64,000 nucleotides of DNA from Embiotoca jacksoni (taxonomy: Eukaryota; Chordata; Actinopteri; Embiotocidae). The notes under the pieces are model-generated. The model was not told the DNA's origin, made no database searches, and saw only the letters and a list, made by a program, of their open reading frames with translations. Positions 48,067 to 60,272 of the stretch are shown piece by piece (position 1 is the first letter of the stretch; the number at the start of each line of letters is the position of its first letter). The stretch is from contig JAKOON010000006.1 in the NCBI GenBank assembly GCA_022577435.1, positions 16,584,001 through 16,648,000 of the forward strand, given 5' to 3'. The position numbers were made by a program, and so were the translations under genes.

Positions 48067-48115
48067 GCGTGTGTTTGTGTGTGTGTGTGTGTGTTTGTGC
48101 GTGTGTGTGTGTGTT
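48012..48115 (+). repeat. (TG)n microsatellite, interrupted
   Basis: About 100 bases of TG units with CG, TT and GC interruptions in the second half, indicating an older array than the pure one at 10571. Confidence 0.97.
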
Positions 48116-50388
48116 GGGAAGGATGGGGTTGTACATCCTTAAAACTAAGGTCAGAAAAAAAACAACTAATGTGATATCATAATAAAACCTAAAAATGGCT
48201 GTGGTATCAAAATATTTGATTTGAAACCCTGTTTTATTTGATTTTGTAGTTTTTTTATTTTAATAGATATTTTGCCAATTGAGAAAACAGTTTTCTTCTT
48301 GTTGTCTCTCCTGAGTTGAAGTCTTCGGTTGTGTTGCGTCATCTTTTATTTCTCTTGTTTACCAGCTCCTCTTCAGTGCACCGAGTCCCTCGAGGGCAAA
48401 CAGGACAGACAATAACGTGTTTTTGTAGCCGGTGTTTAACTGCAGCTCTGCTCTTCGAACTATCGTATATGACTGACTGCACTGTGGTCATCATTCAGAA
48501 GATTGTTATGGTCGTTTCCGTTCCTGAGACTTTGACCGACTGCTGCTCCTGAACACTTACATCCAGGATTCTCAGGAATATAGATGTTTGTCTTAAAGTA
48601 TGTAGTATAGTTTGCCGTATAGTTCATGCAGTTAAACAGTTCATAATAGATGTTACACGTTTTTGTCCCTTTTCACTTCCGGGAAAAAGAAGTCAATTTG
48701 TGATTATTTGGGGACAAAGATTTCAACTTTATCCAGCTTTGTGTCACAAAAACAAACAAACAACAATAACAGTTGATAGAGACACATCCCTGCTGCGCCC
48801 ACGGTGTCAGGGGGAGAGCTTTGACAAATGAAATTGACTTATCTGTCAGATCCCCCTGGCCTCCGTTATCTGTCTCTCCACCGCGCTCGTTGGGGCTCTG
48901 GGACTCTTGGCCTCACTGAGGTTAAAGAGCAGCTTTAAGGCCAGCCTCCTGCAGCCTCACTAACCCCTCTGAATGGTCAGTGCTTTCCCTCTTCACCGCT
49001 GTTAGAGCCCTCCCCCCTCTGTTTCTGCACACCCAGTGGCTCCCTGTCAGTCTGTTTGGATTATCGTAACAGCTCAGGCCTCTTTCATGCGTTCCCTTCA
49101 CTGCCCGCCTCGCACACCACAGTGTTTTAGAGATGAGAGGGATTAGTTGACAGAAAGCAGCGTTTTGTTTTCTTCTGCCCCAGAGAAGAGAGAAAGGACA
49201 GGAGAGCAGCCATGGAGATGAAGTAAGTGGGCTGGATGACGTGAGGAAATAGAAGATTTATAATTAAAGGAAGGGACAAACTATAACCGTGTTGTCTTAT
49301 GGAAAATACAGTCTGGAAAACATGTTTGTGTGTCAGTCTGTTGTGCTTCTGTGACAGGAAAAAAAATCATCGAAAGATGCTTCTGTAATCCATTCCAGGG
49401 TGTTACCCTGAAAGTCTTCTGAGCTAATACTAAAAATAAGAGGTTTCAGCTACAGCCCACATGGTGAAATACATACCGTTTACTTTCAGCAAATATTTTA
49501 ATTTCCTTTTCCTGTTTGTGATGTTCACTTGCGTCTGCTCGTCTGTTTTGAAAAGTAGCAGGTGCACTGTGCAACATGTTTATACTCTATGTTGAGGAAT
49601 AAGTCACGTTTATAACCCAAAGTTGATCTTGGAGGGTTTACCATAATGTACAAAATGTAGCTCTCAAAATACAACCACTAATTTGACATGTAATCAAAAG
49701 GTTCAGTTGTAGTTGGCGGTGATATGAGGAAGCTCCATGTTGATGTCCAGAGAAAATAAAGAATAATTCAAAAGCCTACTATATTTCAGCTCACTAAATA
49801 TAATGATACATGACACCTAGCAGCATCATTGAACTCTACCTGAGGCACCTCTATATTACCATGTTATATTTCGTTTGTCTAATCCATGTGAATCTACTAA
49901 AAATGGCTATTTCTTGGTTGGGAGCAGCAACTTCCTGGAGTTTTTGGTGGTTGCTTGGCAACTGCCTGCAGCCAAGGAATAGTCAAATACAACCCACTGT
50001 AAAACAGTGCATTGTTGTTTCTAAACTTTGATTTTTGAATAGCTTAAACAAACACAACATTTCAATTCGTAAATATTTTACCATTGGATAGAGCAAGGCT
50101 CGCTGTTCCCCCCCTATTTCCAGTCTTTATGCTAAAGTAAGCCAAGGTAGTTCAATGTTCTAGTTCAGAATATAATCTGTACAAATGGACAAACCAGTCA
50201 TTTCATTCAGCTGCATGTTGTCTAAAACTGTTCCATGCCGTAACTGTTTGACTAAGGAAGTACATTTTGTCTGGACATTGAGCCACAGTGTTTTAGCTTC
50301 ACTGAACTCTGGCTGACAGATGTGCAGCATGGACAGTTTCCAGTGGCCTTACGTCTGCACATCTGTAGGCCTTAATTTGAGCCCAGTC

Positions 50389-50392
<4 letters not shown>

Positions 50393-50469
<77 letters not shown>
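50393..50469 (+). repeat. (CA)n microsatellite
   Basis: About 38 uninterrupted CA units, the longest pure dinucleotide array in the window. It produces spurious Thr-His and Cys-Val frames. Confidence 0.98.
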
Positions 50470-50472
<3 letters not shown>

Positions 50473-52394
50473 CATTTTCTTATCTTGTGTCTCCAGAGTA
50501 CATGGTTGGCAGATACAGTGTACAGCCAAGTGACGCACTGACATGGGGTTTCCTTTTTCACTCGGAGTACAGCTCTTTTCTCAGAAACCTTTCAAACACA
50601 TTCACATAAACCTAAAAAAAGAAACGACTTTATCCACCATGAAAAATGTCTTACATCTACCCAAACAGAGGGTTTAAAAACCTCATTGACCCAGCGCGCT
50701 TTCATCTGCGGTTCGCAAAGATGCTTCTGCTGGTTCAGACGTTTGAGAAGGGGGGTTGGGCTGATGTGGATGTTGAGAGTAAAGGCGTGCTCTTCCACTG
50801 TAATCACTCATTATCCTGTCCCCAGTGGATCCTTTAGATTAGCATGAGAGTGTTCTTATGAATCAGGGGCGGGGCTTATATCACCCTTTTTTATCATTTA
50901 AGGCACAACGCGCCTGATTCCACTGAAACGTAAAGCTGGAAAGGTTATGTAAAGGTGTCATTCTCCTTATTTTGTGTCAACGTAATGGAGCTGCTGCACA
51001 GAAATATGTTTTTCATCTGTCCGTGGATGAAATGGTGGGCCTACTAAATTCACTGTGGACATACAATAAGCATAATAGGCATCTGAATTTAGGTACTCGA
51101 CTGAAAACTCTCAAAACAAATAAACGGCTACTGTCAAATTACACATAAAAACCATTTATAACATAGTTTACAATCTTCAGAGTCAACATGATGTAATTTT
51201 CATGTTGTCGGTTCCTGATTATGGTGATTTTTAGACATAATGAGCACAAGAGCCGTTAGTTGGCAGCTACGTGGGAGGCCTTCTGTGGCATTATGTGGCA
51301 TTATAGTCATGTAGGGCATGATGAATTGGATGCAGTGTTTAATTGTCTTGCTTGGAGTTCGTGCAAATGACAGGAAAAGTCATTTTAGTCTTATTTTGTG
51401 TCCCCAGAGTGGGTAGATGGCAGTAATGTGAGAGCAGCCTTATCTCTATAGCATGTAAAGTGTGATCAGGCGGGTTTTAGGAGAGAAGATTCACTCCTCT
51501 CCAAGTCTGACTCACTGGATGTAAAATGTGGGTATAAAGCTGCCCTTTGTCCGACTGTTTGTGACGTTCTCCCTCTTTTCCGTTGTCTGTGTGCTACCGT
51601 TTTCAATATTCCTGTTGCAACAGGAAACAACAACAACAACAACAACCTCTGAGCACACGCCTCCCCACGTGCTAATGTTCCACCAACTCCAACGCTGACA
51701 CTGCGCGGTGGAGAATGGACGGGCTTTGTGACACTCATGACTCTCGTGATTGTGAATTTAATATGCAGCCAGAGAGAGGGAACAGTTAGCCCTGCTCAGC
51801 ATAAAGATTTGAGGCAGGAGGAAACGGCAAATAACATCCAGGGTTGAAGTACCGAAGTAACTACTGTCCCTAAAGAGTCAAGTTTTGCATGTTTTCATTG
51901 CTTTAATTAAATAAAGTCAACATTATAATCCCAAGTTTTCAACGGTTGTTCTGGATTAAAGTGTGATTGACCGAGTTCAGTCACAGCAGGTTCCTGCAAA
52001 TGTTTCAGAATAAAAGCCTTGTTAAGAAATGAAGAGTTTCTAAAACGCTTTTTAATTGAAACACATGCAGGAAGTGTTGAGTTTGTAATACAGTGTAATG
52101 TAGAAACTTTAATTAGGCAAACAGTAGTGGGTCAAAATGAGGCTTTGAGTTGATATTGTAAATTAATCAATAGAACCCAAATGCCAACATGGCAAATGTG
52201 ACTATTCCATTTGTTTTTATTGTCTTTCTGTTATGAAATATGCTTTAGAGATGACTGGATTTTCAAGCACTGGATCAAGAGAACTGTGAACATTTTATTT
52301 TATCACTTGGAGAAAAAGTGGCGGAGCGTTTTGCCGATGTGCTCCGGCAGCGCTACACCTTTGGTAGCATCCCCTAAAAACATAACAAACTTTT

Positions 52395-52600
52395 TAGCCA
52401 TGGCTCTTTGATTGGGATTGAATTCTGCACAGACGTTCATGGTTCGCAGAGGATGAATCCTGGTGGCTTCCTGTCATTATTCCATCAGCACCATCATTCG
52501 CATCATGATCTTGAGGTCCCATTTCACATGTGTAGTTTCAAGTGAAACGCCTACAAAACTGGATAGATTACCATAAAAGCTTTAGCGGTGATAGTAGGTG
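52395..52600 (+). repeat. Dispersed repeat remnant (CAGAGGATGAATCCTG type)
   Basis: It contains CACAGACGTTCATGGTTCGC, AGAGGATGAATCCTGGTGGC and GTGAAACGCC...GGATAGATTACCATAAA in the order of a high-copy teleost repeat as I remember it. Diverged, no coding potential. It directly precedes the perfect hairpin. Confidence 0.5.
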
Positions 52601-52658
52601 TAAATTTGGACTTCAAATACATCCGGACATGATTTTCTCACTCTTCTTCCACTCTTTA

Positions 52659-52708
52659 TGCCAAGTGTCTCCCAGCTCTTAGCATAAAGAGCTGGGAGAC
52701 ACTTGGCA
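52659..52708. repeat. Perfect 22-bp inverted repeat with 6-nt loop
   Basis: The left arm 52659-52680 and right arm 52687-52708 are exact reverse complements with no mismatch, separated by AGCATA. The flanks do not pair. A second, overlapping pairing (CTCTTTATGC at 52653-52662 with GCATAAAGAG at 52682-52691) is also present. This is the footprint expected of a local template switch during replication, though a small-RNA hairpin cannot be excluded. Confidence 0.95.
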
Positions 52709-55700
52709 CAGACATGACAGTGCAGTCTTCATATTTCTTCTGTTCCTTATTATATTGACAAGTAGATTGTACCAAACATTACAGACAGTGGAAAGTAGCT
52801 TATTTTAAATTCACACAAGCTCTTTAATGTGAAAATATAATCCTCTTTGTATGAGATATAAGATTTAGCTCTACTTCCATTTAATAAACCGATTAAAAAG
52901 GAGAGTTGGCTCTGCATAAAGAGAGCAGCTACAAAGACTGAGTGACTCTATTCTGCTTCCATAACCTGCTATTATAACAGTAAACCTGCATGTGACTGGA
53001 CTCTTGGACTTCTGACCGGACAAACTAATGACTCTTACATCATAAAGCGTTAAACATGGCTCAGTAATATGCAGGTGAAGTGAGGCGAAAGTCACCGTCA
53101 GTGCTGTCAAACAGAAACACCTTTTTCTCTTAGCTGAACGTGTGTCTGTTGTTTACACGTTGTGAACATGGTCGTTGCGACCGGGCAGCGTCCTCATTGT
53201 ATTTTGTGTGTTTAGAAACAGAGATGGTTACAAACAGCTGAGGTCAGTGCTCTGGAAAGAGCTGTGCGATGGACAGAAGAGAGAAACTCAGAGTAACATA
53301 CAACCAGCATGTAGAACCAAAACCTCAAATTTAGTTCAAAGAGCGGCATGCCTGTTCTTCATGGTGATTGGAAATGATTTATAATTCAAACTTGGACCAG
53401 AATCTCAACATGCAGCAGGTTAACCTTTGGTTGAGGTTGCTTGAGGTTGTAGCAGGTCTGTTTTTTCTGCTTTTTTTTGGCTTTAAGTAAGTTACAAATG
53501 TTTGCATATTTTTGCTGTTTCTTTGAAGTGTCTTAATGCCTTCGAGGTTATGATGAAGGTGTGTTAATTCACCTGTGTGTTTTTGTTTTGTGTCTCCTCT
53601 TTATGTCGGCCATCATTCGGGTCACCTGTTGATTTAATGAGCATTCTGGTTGTCTCTGAAACTGAGGGACGTAATGTCGTAACCTGTAATTGTGAGGATA
53701 TTTACATGTAATCACAGAGATTTACTTGCAAATGAAAATCCATTAGCTTGTAAATATCCTTCTCTTTTCCTGCTTTGTTTAGAAACACTGTTGATGCACT
53801 CGACATCAGAAAGCATAAGAAATGTGATTGTGGATTAATATTTAAAAAACATAACAGACAGTTTCAGATTTGGATTTCAGTGTGTGCCTTTAAAAAGCAG
53901 AAACAAAGTGATGAAGGTGTGTTTGTCATAAAAGCTGCTGGCTGTAAGGATGAGTGCATGAACAAAATTTGCATTATCCAAATCAAAGGCAGCCTCTATT
54001 AAAGGTACCATCTAGAGATTTTGACCACTATTAGTGCTGCAGTATGGAGCAATGTTTTTTTTGTTGTTGTTTGCAAGGATATCTGTCAAGGACCAGTGTG
54101 TTAATACTTTTATATTTTATTTTAAAAAAAAAAGCAGAAACTACCAATATAATTGATCGGACTAACAAGTATTTCCAGTGGAGCCAGAGCCTGATATAGT
54201 TTCTTTGTCTGTGCCAAGAGCTCAATTGCAGCCCATAACTGTTACTGTGTGACTCTCACATAGCTGCTGCATGCTCACCAATGCTTATGTATAAATGATT
54301 ATGAGTTGACAGCTCAAAATAGTGATATTTCTGGCTGGATGAACCCATACTGTGAATGCTCTATTGGCTGAGCATGCAGACTTCCACTGGCTAAGCCGGC
54401 TAACTTTCGGTTCAGCCCCTTGCTAACTTGAATGGGGGATAACAAAAAATTAAATCATGTGGCTCTTCTACACTTTACAAATTGACGGAATGGATCAAGT
54501 TCAGATAGTTTTGCGGGCATTGTTATGTCTTTTGTTTTATCTATCTACAATTTATCCAGTTTTACTGCTGCAACAGTAGCAACACAGCAGGCTACAGCGG
54601 AGGCCATCACATTTGCACGTTCAGGCAGGGTTTTTGTCATTATTCTCACTGCCAGAAGAGGGAGACAAAGGTCTCGCACTGTGGCTTAAAAGATTCGAAC
54701 CTTTTAGGAGACATTCAGTCTGTAAAGTGCTGAAAACTTGACCAATGCGATGTTGGTTTGGGTTTTTTTCATGAGATTTGTTGACAATAAGTCAAAAATA
54801 CAAAACACCAGTGTTGTCCTTCAGAGTAAATTAATCCAAAATGAAGCCTTAGGCTGCGGTCCGTCATTCGCCTGCATGTTGATGCTGCACCAACGCAATC
54901 AACTGTTTGGCCTGTTTTTTCTTTCTTCTCCTGCCTGCAGAGTTGCATGGTTTTTTTCTGGCTCTGTGTCCCACTGACTCCTCTGGCTGACTGAGCTCGC
55001 TGAGTTTGGCAGAGGCTGCGATGAGATCACTGGAACAACCTTGGCGCTGCCAGGCATAATGAAATGCGTGGAAAAGCTCCATCAACATCAAAGATTGCGA
55101 CACAGAATTGTAGAAACAAAAGCGCTGTTATTTTGCACTTTTATTCGTTGACACTGAGGTGAAACCTTGTAAGAGCAGCTTTTCGCTAGTTGTATGACTT
55201 AAGCAACAAATTGCAGCCTCAAAAACTACACTGCCATTACTCTCCCTCTGTATTCTGCACCAATACAGCAATATCAGATATCTCGCATTTATTTGTAGAC
55301 TTTTCCAAGAAATGTTATTACATTATCATTTCCATACCTAATTAAGAATGTCCTGTCATTAATAGACTCCTTTTCTGACCATCGAGACAAAATAGGTTTT
55401 AAAATGCTCCTATACAGCATATGGAGCAAACAATTCAAAAAAATATAGCCTGATTATCACACAAAATGTCCATTTTGATTTATGTTAATATATTCAGCCA
55501 AACACTGTGCTCATATCAGCTGATTTGTGGAGGAGTGAGTAGCAAGTGATGCATCCATCCCAATTTTCATTCGGACACAGAAGCTGTGGGAGCAGTTCCA
55601 AGAGAAGGGTCAAAAAGATATGTGATGAAATAGGAGTCGTCATTTCTGTTTGTGGACTTAAAACAAACCTGAACAGCTCTTTTCATCTCATCCACAGTTG

Positions 55701-56239
55701 AATTGAGCTCAGACGCTTGCTAGCCATGCAGGAGGACGGTGCTCTCGTTCTCAACTCTCTCGTTACTAAGCTCTGATTTGTCGTCTGCTTTCTAACCACT
55801 AACCAGCTGTCAGCAACCACAGTAACTGACGTACTGCAATCATGCACCGAAAGCCCTTGAAATCAATCATTATGCTGACCAAACACGCATGCATCTTCTT
55901 TCTCTTGGTGGCAAACCCTTTGCATGATGTACAAGTACTGTAGTGTGCTGGCATTATCCAAAACATGCAGTACTAACTTCATTCAAAAGGTCTGCGAGGT
56001 CGTTGTTTTGCCGTTGTCTGAAGGTTGAAGCTTTGCTTCATGGCTTTAAGTAATCAGTTCTTGTAAATACGGATCTGCAGCTTTATAGAGTCCATCTACT
56101 GAAACACACACAGCTGTGCAGTGACTGAGATCACATCCGGCAGCCTTTTTATCTTTCCTGGAGGAAGGTTTCACCTCAGTGTGATGTCAAGGGACCGTAA
56201 GGAAACAACTCCAATTCCATGCATCACCCTGACGTGGTG

Positions 56240-56241
<2 letters not shown>

Positions 56242-56296
<55 letters not shown>

Positions 56297-56312
56297 CGTG
56301 TGTGCGTGTGTG
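56242..56312 (+). repeat. (TG)n microsatellite
   Basis: About 25 pure TG units, then TGCG/TGTG variants. Confidence 0.97.
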
Positions 56313-56775
56313 GGCGTATTGAAGGAATGTGTGCATACAGAAGCATCTCTGGTTTTCAGATTTAAAGCACTGTTTTTTTCTTCCTGACATACTTTGATCC
56401 CCTTTTCATTACTAAAGTTTATTCTCCTCTATACTCCTTCCCTCGCTCCACACTTTGAGTCTGACTTTTAGTCTCGTCCGTGCACGTACGGTGAGTCAGC
56501 AGCCCCGCACGCACCTGCACACATATGCAGTCTGGCTTCATCTCTATTGGCTGTGGAGGGGACCTTTAACTGCTGTCCCATTTTTCTTTTATTTTTTTTT
56601 AATCTTTTTTTATTTCCTCCCTCATTTGTGAGATCACCAGCTGTCAGCCAATACTCGCTCACATACTCTTGATGCTGCGCACGCTCGCTGCGCTGCAGTG
56701 AGCCAGCATTTACTTCAAACAGAGAGGAAGGAGGGAGATGAATGGATGAGACAGACTGAGCAAGCAGTGCAAGTG

Positions 56776-56849
56776 ATGGGAAGGGAGGGAGGGAGAGAGA
56801 AAAGGAGGGAGGGAAGGAGGGAGAGAGGGACGGAGGGAGGGGAAAAGAT
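56776..56849 (+). repeat. GGGA/GGAA purine-rich tract
   Basis: About 75 bases almost entirely purine on the + strand (GGGAGGGAGGGAGAGAG and similar). It could form triplex or G-rich structures. It lies just upstream of the possible alternative trim2 first exon. Confidence 0.9.
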
Positions 56850-58411
56850 GATGTAAAAACTGAAATACAGTCTGGCCAACTCGCCCCTCCTCAACTTTGC
56901 TCACGTGTGCACACACCCATAAACACAGGGAGAAGCTGCCTCGCTCACACACTCATGCTGGCGTCTCGTGTTTGGCTCGCCGTTGCTACCTGGAGGGAAA
57001 CATCACTACACGCCAGGACTGAACTTGAAAGCATGTTCAGAGGGATTTAATGCATCAAGAAGCATTTAGAGACGGTGTTTCTGTCTGTGTACTGGACTGG
57101 ATGATGCCTGTTGATTGGTCCATAAATGACTCTCTGTAAGTCTCCTTATTAATAATGTCATAGTTGTACTGAACCATTGGGAGTAGCTGTTGTTGTCTTG
57201 AGCTCACATTTTTGCAGAAGTATTCTCTCCTGGTGTAAGTCTATGCGAAAAGGTCCAATCGATGTAGTATAGATCCCTTTAATAGTATTCTCGCTTTGTC
57301 ATGTGTGCTTTCCTCTGCGTAGTAGATGACGGTTGAGTCCAACAGGAATTATTCCGCTTAGCTGGTGAGGATCTGATTATGTAAGAGTGGAGCGTTGTGT
57401 GGCTGCTGCAACCTTGTGCACTGTCAGCACAGCGCTGCTCCTGTTGTCCTGTTGTGGCTGTCTGCAGGATTTAGGATTTTTTAGTTTTATAATCGGGGCC
57501 ATATTCGAGGCTCAATTCATCCGCTTAATCCGGTCTGTGGAGCTGGTAAGTTCTTAACGGGCAGCTTCACATGTGAGCTTTTTATGTTTGTGTATGTATG
57601 TGCGGGCATGTTGTCATTCAAATTTCACTGATGCAAACGATTGCTTTTATTTTACACATGTATGCAGATTTACGAATGTATATTATCCTTACAATTGTAA
57701 AAGTCAGCTGTTCAATCAGCTCGTAGAGGAGCCATCATTTGGCTGCTATGGTAACTTACTGTTTATGGTTCAGCTGGACTGAGCTGCTCGGTGCATCTGA
57801 CAGCAAACACATTACTGACATTACGGAAAGTTTGATAATAACCCACTGACAGAATGACAGCTTCGTTATAACAGTATTTTGTATCCTCCAATCTGTGTTT
57901 TCAGGCTTACCGAACCACCACGTTGTAGTTCCAGCCTTTCATATCTTCTTTCAGAGTGGGGGAATGAAAGGAGGAGATGTGTATTAGAGAGGAAGATTAA
58001 GAGAAAATAGCATGGAGGAGAGCAAGAGAAAGAGCATGCACTGTAGAAAGAAGTAGAGTCCCAGAGGGTTTCCTCTGAGCAGCAGAGGTGGCCTGTTTCT
58101 GAGCCCGTCTTGAATGTGAAGAGACAATAAAAGCGCTGACACACTTTTCGTGTCAGACAGTATTACAGGGATATCAGACAGAGGGAATTATGCACGCTAA
58201 AGACGTTTCAGATTCAACTGAAATGGTGCAGGATCAGTGTGAATATGATTCAGTTTAGTTCTGTTATGTCGTGTTTTATTTTGGTAGTTTCTGTGCTGAA
58301 CACAGAGTGCCCTCCTTTTACTTTACAATCAAATATTTATAACCTAAAGTGCCTTTTATAACAAACAGCCAGCACAGCTCCAGCTCTTATACAGCCCCTG
58401 CTCTTCTACTG

Positions 58412-58500
58412 CAGCGGTGCCCAACATGGGGGTCGAGACCCACCGTGGGGTCACAAAATAATTACAAAATGTGACATGAAAGCAAATAAGAAGGATGTTT
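58412..58500 (+). repeat. hAT-like terminal fragment
   Basis: It begins CAGCGGTGCCCAAC, then GGGGGTCGAGACCC and GGGGTCACAAAA. CAGNGGT..CCAA termini followed by a GGGTCGNGACCC palindrome are typical of hAT-family non-autonomous elements in vertebrates. Only one end is recognised. Confidence 0.45.
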
Positions 58501-58568
58501 ATTATTTCTCACTCTTATTTAATTAAGTAGGATAATAGTTTTAACTCAATCGGTCTCTAACAAGTATT

Positions 58569-59338
58569 GATGCACTAATTCAACGTTTTCTCTATGGTGT
58601 GACTGATACTGGATTTTTGGGGCTGATACCAATATTAGGGAGTAACAGATTTCTAATACTGATGTCTGCCGAAATCTTTTTTTTTTTTTTTGGCACCGAT
58701 GACTCAAATGTGGTTATCAAGCATTTTCAACACTTGTGACAGATATATGTAATTAAGGCTGGATATTTTACAGTTTATCATCCACAGTAACATCAGTGCA
58801 CGGAAATGGTGAACATCACTGGGTATTGTAAATAACTATTCCAAAAACACACAAATTGCACAATGTCTAATTTACCAGAAACATTTTTGTCTGCATTATG
58901 TTCTGTAAAAAAAGGTTCTTATATCAGCACATATCAAACGATATATATACGCCAATACCAATATATCTGTAATAGGTCAATATCAACTGATGAAATTGCC
59001 GGCGGATATATCGATTAAGTTCTCATTTTCTCAACAAATACCAATTCTGACACCTCAATTTAAGATGTATCTACCTGATATCGAGCACTGTTCTTATACA
59101 AGTGCTCTCTATTTCCAAAATTTTAAATCTTCAGGTAAGTTATTACAATAAATTAAGATCTATGTAGCAAAATGAGGCCAAAGATTGCTGTAGTGCCCAT
59201 AATCATCATTTCATGAAACAAAATGACAAACTCACATTTATAATGACATCTACGAAGAAACTGTGGTTCAGTGAAATCTGGCTGATACCTGATCCACTAA
59301 TAACATCAGTATCTGTGCTGATACCAATCTGGTGCATC
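58569..59338. repeat. Decayed repeat with GATGCAC/GTGCATC ends
   Basis: The left end GATGCAC (58569-58575) is inverted at the right as GTGCATC (59332-59338). The interior repeats CTGATACCAATAT and ATATATCG-like strings (58625-58640, 58950-59015, 59280-59330), a pattern I recall from a common teleost DNA-transposon-derived repeat. No transposase frame. Confidence 0.45.
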
Positions 59339-60093
59339 GTAACAGGAGAACCTTGGAAGCTATTCAAGTCAAACAACGTGAGAAAGAAATATCGCTCTCT
59401 GGTCACAGCTTGTTTTACTTGGATACTTATCCAGCTTTTGGTTCGGTTGAATTACTCAAAATCATGGAAATCATACGCAGCTGTGACACTGAATCAAATG
59501 TAAACACTACTTCGCTATGAAGGATCATAAGCTGTAAAGTTAAGGACACATTGACTGTTGCTATGAATATGTATAAATTGATTAAAAACAACAACAACAA
59601 AAAAAAAAACATTTAGTCTTAAAACATCAGTTCATCAGTTGACACTTTTGCAAACATTTGATGTTGACCTCACTTTGACCTCTCAGCCCCTTCTCACCTT
59701 CTCATATACTATATCTGTTCCCATCGATATAATGATTACATATTACTGAGTTTACTCCACCTACCATTAGTAAGAAGATCCAGTCGTGAGTTTTGTCCTA
59801 CTTATTGACAGGATGTTTACAGCCACTGTCTCTAATTGTATTACTTTATGGGTTTGATTTAAAGCCTGTAGCCACAGGCGGTGATTGGTGTCTCTCTCTG
59901 TGTGTTTGGCATTTCCTCTCTCACTAAGAGGATGAAAGGAGGAAGGTGTTTTGTCTTTGCCTTCCCACTCTGATCTTTACCCCCCACAGATTTCCACTCT
60001 CCGTCATGACGTCGTCACTGTGCATTTGATCATATGCGCTGCCATGTTGTTCTGTACTCACTGGGTCTGTGCTCCCTCTGTGTCACTCCGCAG

Positions 60094-60272
60094 GGTGCAG
60101 GGTAAGAGGAAGAGGGACTCCTATGTCAGAGTTTTAGGATGGCCAGTGAAGGCTCCACTCTTCCCAGTCCCGTCGTCCGCCAGATTGACAAGCAGTTCTT
60201 GATCTGCAGCATATGTCTGGACCGCTACGAAAACCCCAAAGTACTGCCCTGCCTGCACACCTTCTGTGAGAG
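60094..60272 (+). CDS. trim2: trim2 first coding exon (5' UTR end plus RING start)
   Basis: The acceptor is CACTCCGCAG at 60093, or a second CAG seven bases on at 60100. The 5' UTR continues to 60138, and coding runs 60139-60272 in the context TTTAGGATGG. It encodes [20 protein letters not shown], then the RING ligands CSIC, CLHTFC, ending within Arg45 at GAGAG|GTGAGT. Human has [20 protein letters not shown]. Confidence 0.95.

Larger units (their letters stand above)
42556..60093 (+). other. trim2: trim2 intron 1 (inferred)
   Basis: A 17.5 kb stretch without recognised coding exons. Contents: an ATATCG-type repeat (43738-44088), a repeat remnant (44190-44310), a TC run (44569-44589), three long CA/TG microsatellites, a candidate 39-nt exon (49184-49222), a perfect hairpin (52659-52708), repeat remnants (about 49810-50160 and 52395-52600), a purine-rich tract (56776-56849), a possible alternative first exon (about 56880-57135) and decayed DNA transposon sequence (58412-59338). 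The rest, including 44.6-48 kb and 53-56 kb, shows nothing I can name. Confidence 0.45.

Noticed and set aside
59951..60202. 83-codon frame ending inside the first trim2 coding exon
   Set aside because: It is in a different frame from the RING sequence, which is identical to human TRIM2 in the correct frame. It matters only as a possible upstream ORF.
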